Shown one piece after another: positions 57,641-64,000 of a stretch of 64,000 nucleotides of DNA. This DNA is from Aquilaria yunnanensis. Its lineage: Eukaryota > Streptophyta > Magnoliopsida > Malvales > Thymelaeaceae. The notes beneath the pieces are model-generated. The model was not told where the DNA came from. It did not search any database and worked only from the letters and a program-made list of their open reading frames with translations. Within the stretch, counting starts at the first letter, position 1. Each line of letters starts with the position of its first letter. Where the stretch lies: contig CM077593.1 of assembly GCA_039654915.1 (NCBI GenBank), positions 80,890,501 through 80,954,500 of the forward strand. The letters are read 5' to 3'. Made by a program: the position numbers and the translations under genes.

Positions 57641-57882
57641 TGGAAACCAAAAGTTGAGAAGCAAAATAAAATCCCTATAATAAAGTTGAAGCTCTTACAA
57701 AAAAAATTGAAGTACTTAATGTCAAAGAAAGATGTTAAATCAAGTCTGATACACTAGATCAAATTACTCCAAGAATTCAACATTGTGATCAAGGATAAGA
57801 ATGACTCAAAAAATGTTGTCGCTGACTATTTGTTAAGACTGACAACAGATTCATCAATTAAGGCTATACCTATAAATGATTA
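57640..57882 (+). pseudogene. B2 deletion junction and RNase H scrap
   Basis: KVEKQNKIP and LQKKLKY correspond to the segment just before RT in B1 (about 40625). The next bases, LMSKKDVKSSLIH, stop, [15 protein letters not shown], correspond to the end of RNase H (about 39260 in B1). About 1.35 kb covering the whole RT and most of RNase H is therefore missing. The sequence stops at PINDY, directly at the target duplication. Confidence 0.85.
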
Positions 57883-57887
57883 CCCTC

Positions 57888-60489
57888 ATAGTCAACAACT
57901 AGCTTTGACCCGGTAAGTGTATTTTATTTAATTATTTTCACTTAAGTACCTCAAATTAGCATTTTATTAAGCAAGAAAAACAAGCTAAGTTTAAATAAGG
58001 GTGAGTTCTTAAGTGTGATTTGGCATCTAAGAGTCAAAAGGGCAAAATAGTAATTTTTACCCAAGTGAGTGGCATGACTGTAATTTTTATGAAATTAGGG
58101 TCATGTAAGAAATTTTGATTAATTAATTCAAGACCATAAGTTATCCTAGCTATTAGAACCATCATTTAAAAGAAAAGTGCAAAAGTTGCACTAAGTGCTC
58201 AAATGAGTCATTTATGTTTTAAGTGGCTTAAGTGTCCAAGAGGCTAAGTGTAAGAAGCTTTTAAAATTTCTTTAGGACCAAGGAGGGATGGTTTTGGGTG
58301 TGTGTTTAGTGCCAAAGTGAAACAAAGGAGAACTTGAGGCCCAAGACACAAGAATCAAGAAATATGTCTTAGCAGGGTGGTTAGGATATTTTGGGCAAGT
58401 TTAGCTTCCTCTACCCATTTGTTTCTTTCCCAATTTCGTAGCTCCCTCTTCCCACCAGATTTCCTACTTAAAACCTCATAAATAGCTCAAGGTTCCATCA
58501 AATTTGAAGGTCCTAAGGTGAACCCAAGAAGCCTCTAACTTGTTTTTGGTGTATTAGTTTCAATCTAGCTCTTTGATGCTTGTTTTGAGCTTAAAATCTA
58601 AGGTAAGCTTCTTGGTTTTATTTGAGCTGGTTCTAAGTTGTTTGAGTAGCTAGAGATGGTCTTGATTTGAGGTTATTAGTGCCATATCACGTTGGTTTTA
58701 AGTCTGGAACTCAAGAGAGCTAAGTTGAGCTCAAGTGTGCTTGTACTTTGTTCTTGCTTTATGACTAAATTGAGGTAAGGTTCAAGTTAATTTAGTTCAA
58801 ATAATTCATAGAAATGTAGTATTACATGTAGGAATAAAGTAGAAACAAGAACCATGTGAATTGGCTCTAGGGATAGAAAGGTTGGGCAAGTTTTGTGCAA
58901 GATCACAGAAAAATTGCGCAATGCTGTAAGAGCATTGGCGACGTGTCGTCATTGGCGATGCAAGTTGGCGACAGTGATGTGAGCTAGCGATGTGTCACCG
59001 AAAATTGCCCAGGATACCTAAGGACTGATGTCATTGGCAACGTGTCATCGAGGGCGTCACCAAGGCACAAGTCCCTCAAGCTTGGGGCATCCTAAAAATG
59101 TTCCAATCTCTTAGTTATCATCCTTAGTCTATTCTAAGATGTTCCATAGACTATTTTGGGTCTAAGGCTCATTCCTAATATGAGAATTATACATTATTTA
59201 AGTGGTAGCTAAGTTGTGTGATTAAGGTAGAGTTAAGAAGAGTAGTAATGGGGTATAAGTGCTTAAGTTGTCAAGGGAGCACTAGAGGGATTAAGTAGGG
59301 TTTCAAAGTCTTCATTGGGCCAAGGGTTAGGTATTAGGCCATTGGGAGAATGAGGAAGAAACTTAAGGAAATCTCAACCAAACCACGTGGTTTGGTAAGT
59401 AAGCCACTAAAGAGCTCTAAGCTAAGCTCTAAGAGCTTTGTAAGTCGGACCACATAAGATAGCTACCTTGCACAATAAGTTAAGGGTAAAACGGTAAGTT
59501 TTGAGAGGATGTGATGGCCTACTCTAGGACCCATAAGTGGGACTTAAGGGAGGTAAAGGATTTGGGATACAAGGGCCAGTGTCTCAAGTACCTCCACCGT
59601 TTGAGCTCACGGCAAGAATAAGACACCTAAGGTATAAGAAGTCCCAGGGATTGTGTGTGCTACATATCATAAATTCATGCATTGCATATTCTTATATTTT
59701 GTTTTGTGTTAGTTGTTGGTTGTTTGTTTGATTCTATGCCATATTTGCATGTTTGCTTGCTATCTTCTTTAGAGGTACCTCAAGGGACCCGTACTGAGTT
59801 CATTCATATACTCACTCCCTTAATTTTGTTGGATAGGTTTTAACACTAGGCCTAACAACTAGTGGATAATTGTGGGCTAAGTTTCCTCTTTTTGCAGGTG
59901 TCTATTCTTCAGAATCTTTAAGATTCTAAGTTTCTTGTGAGCTAAGCTTTGTACTAACTAAGTTTTATGCCTTTATAGTTTAAAGGCTAAGTGGTACACG
60001 AGGATAAAAAAGGGGGTGGGTTGCAGTTGGAACTTGATAGCTCAAAGGTGGGGCTCAAGAAAATGATCTTAGTTAAAGATTTTTGTCTTATATATGTAAA
60101 GTACCTTGTGTACTAAGATGTTGCTTCTATTAGGATACATTGTGGTGATAAACCATTGAGTTGCTTTTGGGTGCATGCTAGTGATGTTAAGTGTGCACAA
60201 ACTATTACTTGAAGTTAAAGTAACTAGTATTTCTTTGTATTGGCACGGTTTAAGTACTTTTTATATGCAATACTCGAGTGATGTTTTTGAAATGGTTTAC
60301 TTAATTGTTTGCATCGCCAGGATAAATGCATGCATATCTTCTTGCAGGGTAGGCTAAGAAACTAATTGTAGATAAATTGTTTTAGTTTACCTACAAGTAA
60401 TGGTTAGCCAATAATAACTAAATGAAATCACAGTTCCTAAGAGCTTACAAGGTAAGTAATTCGGGGCATTGGGACCCTGCTTCGTGACA
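57888..60489 (+). repeat. Element A 3' LTR, main part
   Basis: 2.6 kb, homologous to the three pieces of the 5' LTR and uninterrupted at both of their insertion points. Ends GCTTCGTGACA. Confidence 0.88.
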
Positions 60490-61199
60490 AGTGCTTCGGT
60501 GGATTGAGCGGGACATTCAATCGCCCAACTTAATTGAACAATCGCTTATTATGTCTCCTACAAAGAACGGTGATGGCAAGGGCATTGAGCAACTAATTGC
60601 CACCAAAAAGTAATGAATCACCGCTAGAGAGCGACAAATTGATGCCAGATAATAGCAAATCGGTGAGATGAGTGCGAATTGGAGCAACCACACACTTTTA
60701 ATCAGCCTTGAATCAAGCAAGTATTGGACAATGGGGTATGAGGGCGGCACAGATCGAACGATGGGGTTGCCGTTCAACTTTTCGAGCGCTGCTACTTCCC
60801 TGGTGTCGATCTGTTTGTTTGAACCTACCTAGCAGTGGTGGCTCCCTACATACCTTCGAGGCAATGGTGAAGGCGTGCGAGCTTCCTAGACCTTGTTCAT
60901 CTGATTCGTATCTTCTTGTTCGTTTATTCATGTTCTTTTTTTTTTATGCGTACTAGTCGTTGTTCATCTGATTCGGTTCTTGTTCATCTGATTCATTATT
61001 GTTCATCCGATTTTTCATTTTCTGGTTCATTTGATTTAGTGATTTTTCTGATTTTTCTTGGTAGTTGAGTTGTTTGTTGTTGGACAGTAAGGAATTGAGG
61101 AATTTAAGGTTTAGAACTTAGGAAATTAGGGGTGTAAATAGTAAATTTAAAATTTTGAAGACTAAAATTGTTATTAAAATTTTAATTTAATATTACTTA
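60490..61199. other. Right interior of the MULE
   Basis: Partly GC-richer, gene-like sequence to about 60900 (frames of 82 and 72 codons on opposite strands, neither recognised). Then come short repeats of GTTCATCTGATTC (about 60895, 60962, 60980 and variants near 61003 and 61024) and AT-rich sequence up to the terminal repeat. Probably captured DNA; donor unknown. Confidence 0.45.
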
Positions 61200-61356
61200 A
61201 TGCCACATCATCATTTTTCGTCTGATTTAACAGTGAAATCAATATCTAATTAGGACATGCAATATAAGTTTAGGTAGTTCGATAGGACAAATCTAAAGGT
61301 CAAGTATCAATTTGGGATAATAATAAAAGCTAAAGTACCCCTAGAGGACTTTACCC
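61200..61356. repeat. MULE right terminal inverted repeat
   Basis: Ends CTTTACCC directly before the second copy of ATTTCTATTT. Contains TTTAGGTAGTTCGATAGG, the inverted match of the left-arm TCGAACTACCTAAAC region. Confidence 0.8.
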
Positions 61357-61366
61357 ATTTCTATTT

Positions 61367-62190
61367 GTTAATTTATAATGATCTTTATTAGATTAATTTT
61401 ACTATAAATATTATTAGTTTACAACTTTATTATTAATACTTAATGCCTAGTTAGGTATTTATATCTTAACCATATAGTTGGAAATCAACTCCCCATTTAT
61501 TTTTTCATGTGCCTATTAATTGTTATCATTATCAATTTTATGAAATAGAAATTGTCTAATAGTTAGGATTCATTTAATATATGGTTGTTATCATGCTGTG
61601 ATTTTGTTGAAAAGTTTTAGTCAAGCTCGAGCTAAGGGTGCTCGAGCTTGACTTAGCTTGACTAGAACCTTAGCCTATGTAATGGATGATTAGTTTTTTA
61701 AACAATCATCTTGAAAAGTAAAGAACATTTTTTTCTTTGAAAAAAAAAACAACATTTTCATTGGTACAAATCTTTTGATATAAAGCATGTATTTGTTTTG
61801 GTAGAAATTTATTTTAAGTATTCATTAAGGGGGTGAGTTAGGCTAATCATGGGCTATGGGTCTTCCTTGATAGATAGAGATGTGAAGAGGGAAGCTCGAC
61901 AAGGAGGTTCAGCGAAAATATTACTAAATCCAAACCCTCTCAATATGTAAGTGAGTTCGTAACCAGATCCCACGGTAGGCGGGTAACACACGCTTACCCA
62001 ATTTTTGTGTGTGTGTTTATATATATAAACTTCATTTTTCTATATGTTTTAAAAAAATTGTGTCTATGAATAATTAATAAATACAAATTTATAAAATATG
62101 GTAACATAGAAAAAATTACACTAGATTATAACTTTATTTGAGATAAAAGAAAAATTTTAAGAAATAAATATACAAATTTATAAAGGGTAG
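61367..62190. other. Intergenic stretch with a perfect 13-bp inverted repeat
   Basis: AGTCAAGCTCGAG (61619-61631) and CTCGAGCTTGACT (61641-61653) are exact inverted complements around CTAAGGGTG. No gene recognised in the rest. Confidence 0.7.
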
Positions 62191-62191
62191 G

Positions 62192-63150
62192 ATGCAGTAG
62201 AATTAGCTAAAGTCGTAACCTCCCAAAAGTTTTGTAGTAGAATTAGCTAAACCCGTAACCTCCCAAAAGTTTTGTAGGTAGGGTCAAGTTTGAGTGGCCA
62301 GGTTTGAGAAGGGTAGGGGCAATAAAGTAATTCTATCATTCCTATTGGTAGAGGTCAAGCTTGGCAAATTATACTTAATATTATATCTGATTTATCTTAT
62401 GTCAAAACCTACCATTTGAATGTTTTGATGTAGCTATGTTTCTTTCTTAATAAGTTGTTGCAAAATATGACAGATAACTTATCGGTTTCTTAAAACTTGG
62501 CGCGTGTACGAGACAAAATTGCCAACTCGAAAGAATGGCAGCCGAGTCCATGTCCGTTGAAAATAGCCACGTTAGAAGGTCGAGACTATGTTTATGGAAT
62601 TAATTCTTAAAATACTCATACTGATTTTTTTATTTTTCTTATTTTTCCCATACAAGTTTTAATAGCTTGATACTCTACAACAAATATGTTTTCTTGCATT
62701 TTGAGTAAAATTAGTTAAACTCATAACAAGCTTTGCGGATAAGATTTAGTTCAAGTGGCTGGGTTAAAGTAGGTTAGAGGTAGTAGAGTTTTTTTTTGTC
62801 ATCTTCATGGGTAAGGGTAAGCAAGGCTAATTGTTCTTAATCTTATATCTAGTTTAACCTATACCGACTGATTTAGCCTATACCAATACTTACCATTTGA
62901 ACACCTCAATGTTTCTTCTTTAATAAGTTGTTGTAAATTATGTGGGCTAACTTACATATTTCTTAAAACTTATAGGAATATAAGATAGAATTGACAGTTT
63001 GGCGAGTGCAGTTGGGGTTGGTGTCCCCTGATGACATTAGGGAGCTAGGACTATGTTCGTAAAACTAATACTTAAAATACTCACACTTATTTTTTTTTCT
63101 TATTTTTTCGATACGTGTTTTAATAGCTTAACACACCATAGTAAATCTTT
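62192..63150. repeat. Tandem duplication, two units of about 460 bp
   Basis: Unit 1 (about 62236-62700) and unit 2 (about 62701-63150) align throughout: TAATAAGTTGTTG, TTTCTTAAAACTT, GACTATGTT, TTAAAATACTCA and TTTTAATAGCTT recur in order at an offset of about 480. A 43-bp partial unit (GTAGAATTAGCTAAA... CCCAAAAGTTTTG) is also doubled at 62193-62275. Diverged, so old. No coding. Confidence 0.75.
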
Positions 63151-63649
63151 TTTTTTTTTCTTCCGTATATATTCTTCTCACTCTCCAAAATTTTGTAAAT
63201 AGCGCATAAAGATAAAAATTTTGTATCACTTCATGCTAATGTCTATTATACACTCAATAATTTGTTAATTGTTAATGTTTTTGTAACATATTACATAATT
63301 ATTTTAATATAGACATTCTATAATTCTCTATCTAATTTATGTTCTACTACTACTATGAACTATATAAAAATTAAAATAATATGCAGTATTAGTGTATTCA
63401 TTATGAATATGATTTCTTACTAATTTACCTGATGACACATGATTATTAATTGTATAATTATGTGTTTTTATTTAAATTATTACATATACTATGAAGACAC
63501 ATATTACTACCACTTTATTTTATTTGTAAAGCGCTCGTGTTGGTGAATAATACTTTTATCTATTGTTTTATTTAAAATTCTCATTTCATTATTTATTGTT
63601 TTGAACATTTTCTGTCCTCATGACCATACCCGGTATTAATTTTTTTGGT

Positions 63650-64000
63650 TAATTACAATTTGCCTCCTAAGGTTTAGGTGAAATTACACTTTATCCCATT
63701 CTGTATAAAAAATATACACTTTGCCCCCTGCATTTTTAATACAATCCAACAGCAACTCCTAAAATCTTAATTTAGACTGCACGGTTGTCATATTCATATA
63801 ATTTTAATTTGTATAATACTTTTTTTACAATTAATTGATATTTAAAAAATGCTGTTTTAAAAAATGAAAGAAATACAGAAAAAAAAATGATAATTTAAAA
63901 TGTCTATTAACTATAAAAAAAATATCATAGAGATTGATATCATTGGAAGATAGCTATCGTAACGTCCAAATTAATATTTCAGAAGTTGCAATCGGATTGT
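63650..64000. mobile_element. Long-TIR MITE, cut by the window end
   Basis: TTAATTACAATTTGCCTCC..., ACACTTTGCCCCC, CAACAGCAACTCCTAAAAT and, at the far end, ATTTCAGAAGTTGCAATC correspond in order to the MITE at 13263-13720. The second terminal repeat has begun when the window stops. Confidence 0.7.

Larger units (their letters stand above)
52223..57882 (+). mobile_element. Element B2: Athila-type retrotransposon without 3' LTR
   Basis: Plus-strand relative of B1 in the 3' LTR of A. It starts TGATAAATACTC and is flanked by ACCCTC on both sides (52217-52222 and 57882-57887; at least CCCTC is a 5-bp target duplication). Contents: 5' LTR, primer site, gag, protease, then a deletion that removes the RT, a scrap of RNase H, and an end within internal sequence. 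The integrase and 3' LTR are missing. It contains a solo LTR at 55028-56429. Confidence 0.85.
31651..60489 (+). mobile_element. Element A: chromodomain Ty3 retrotransposon (Tekay/Del-like), heavily interrupted
   Basis: Plus-strand element with LTRs of about 2.6 kb, a tRNA-Met-type primer site, gag with zinc knuckle, protease, reverse transcriptase, RNase H, integrase and chromodomain remnants. LTRs run TGTGACAAC...GTGACA. Its 5' LTR is split by an Athila element (B1) and a solo LTR, its 3' LTR by a truncated Athila (B2). The internal region is 47414-52209, about 4.8 kb. The 5 bp outside are GGTGT and AGTGC, only partly alike, so the target duplication is eroded or a boundary is slightly off. 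It sits inside the MULE. Confidence 0.85.
31203..61356. mobile_element. MULE with 10-bp target duplication, swollen to 30 kb by nested retrotransposons
   Basis: The left end GGGTAAAGTTCATGGGTGG and the inverted right end GGGTAAAGTCCTCTAGGGG start terminal inverted repeats of about 155 bp (shared words include TTTGTCCT, TCGAACTACCTAAAC, ATATTGCATGT and GACGAAAAATG). ATTTCTATTT lies directly outside both ends (31193-31202 and 61357-61366), a perfect 10-bp target duplication, in the 9-11 bp range of Mutator-like elements. Removing the nested retrotransposon (31651-60489) leaves about 1.3 kb with no transposase, so the original insert was a small non-autonomous MULE. Confidence 0.85.

Noticed and set aside
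31646..60494. 5-bp target duplication for element A
   Set aside because: GGTGT and AGTGC agree at only three positions; AGTGC also occurs at 31631-31635 but would need a non-TG LTR start. Left unresolved.

Overview
This is a plant nuclear window, most probably from a eudicot. It is AT-rich, carries intron-containing gene fragments, and is made almost entirely of eukaryotic transposable elements of typically plant lineages: Athila-type and chromodomain (Tekay/Del-like) Ty3 retrotransposons, an L1-type LINE with an RNase H domain, a CACTA element, Mutator-like elements (MULEs) and a Helitron carrying an RPA70-like gene. I see no intact host gene, no rRNA or tRNA gene and no CRISPR. Every long reading frame belongs to a mobile element or to a gene fragment carried by one.

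Layout. 1-1236: AT-rich sequence with a 109-nt hairpin at 634-742. 1237-6640: decayed LINE, partly triplicated by tandem duplication and interrupted by a second, 5'-truncated LINE on the opposite strand. 7012-10379: non-autonomous CACTA element with a 3-bp target duplication, filled with about 1.7 kb of degenerate telomere-like repeat. 10548-10900: long-TIR MITE. 11748-13870: Pack-MULE-like element carrying the start of an HD-ZIP class IV gene, with another MITE nested at 13263-13720. 14620-26393: large Helitron on the minus strand (RPA-like gene, helicase, Rep, 5' terminus) carrying a fragment of a membrane-protein gene and an unrecognised two-exon gene. 26760-27290: a second, inverted copy of that unrecognised gene. 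27300-31192: no recognisable gene.

31203-61356 is bounded by MULE-type terminal inverted repeats of about 155 bp with a perfect 10-bp target duplication, so the whole 30 kb is one small MULE inflated by nested insertions. Into it went a chromodomain Ty3 element (A, 31651-60489). Into the 5' LTR of A went a complete Athila (B1, 32754-44903, minus strand) and a 1,020-bp solo LTR (45895-46914). Into the 3' LTR of A went a second, truncated Athila (B2, 52223-57882), which itself holds a 1,402-bp solo LTR (55028-56429). B1 carries, between integrase and 3' LTR, a broken LOG-like cytokinin-activating enzyme gene and an unrecognised ORF. 61357-64000: tandemly duplicated sequence and the start of another MITE cut by the window edge.

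The parts do not form a pathway; they form a history. The nesting order gives relative ages. Most in-frame stops that can be compared or inferred are at Gln, Trp or Arg codons, as expected from C-to-T decay of methylated, silenced elements. The most unusual items are the retrotransposon-borne LOG gene, the telomere-repeat-filled CACTA element, the 30-kb MULE nest, the inverted pair of an unrecognised gene at the Helitron 5' end, and the HD-ZIP IV capture.
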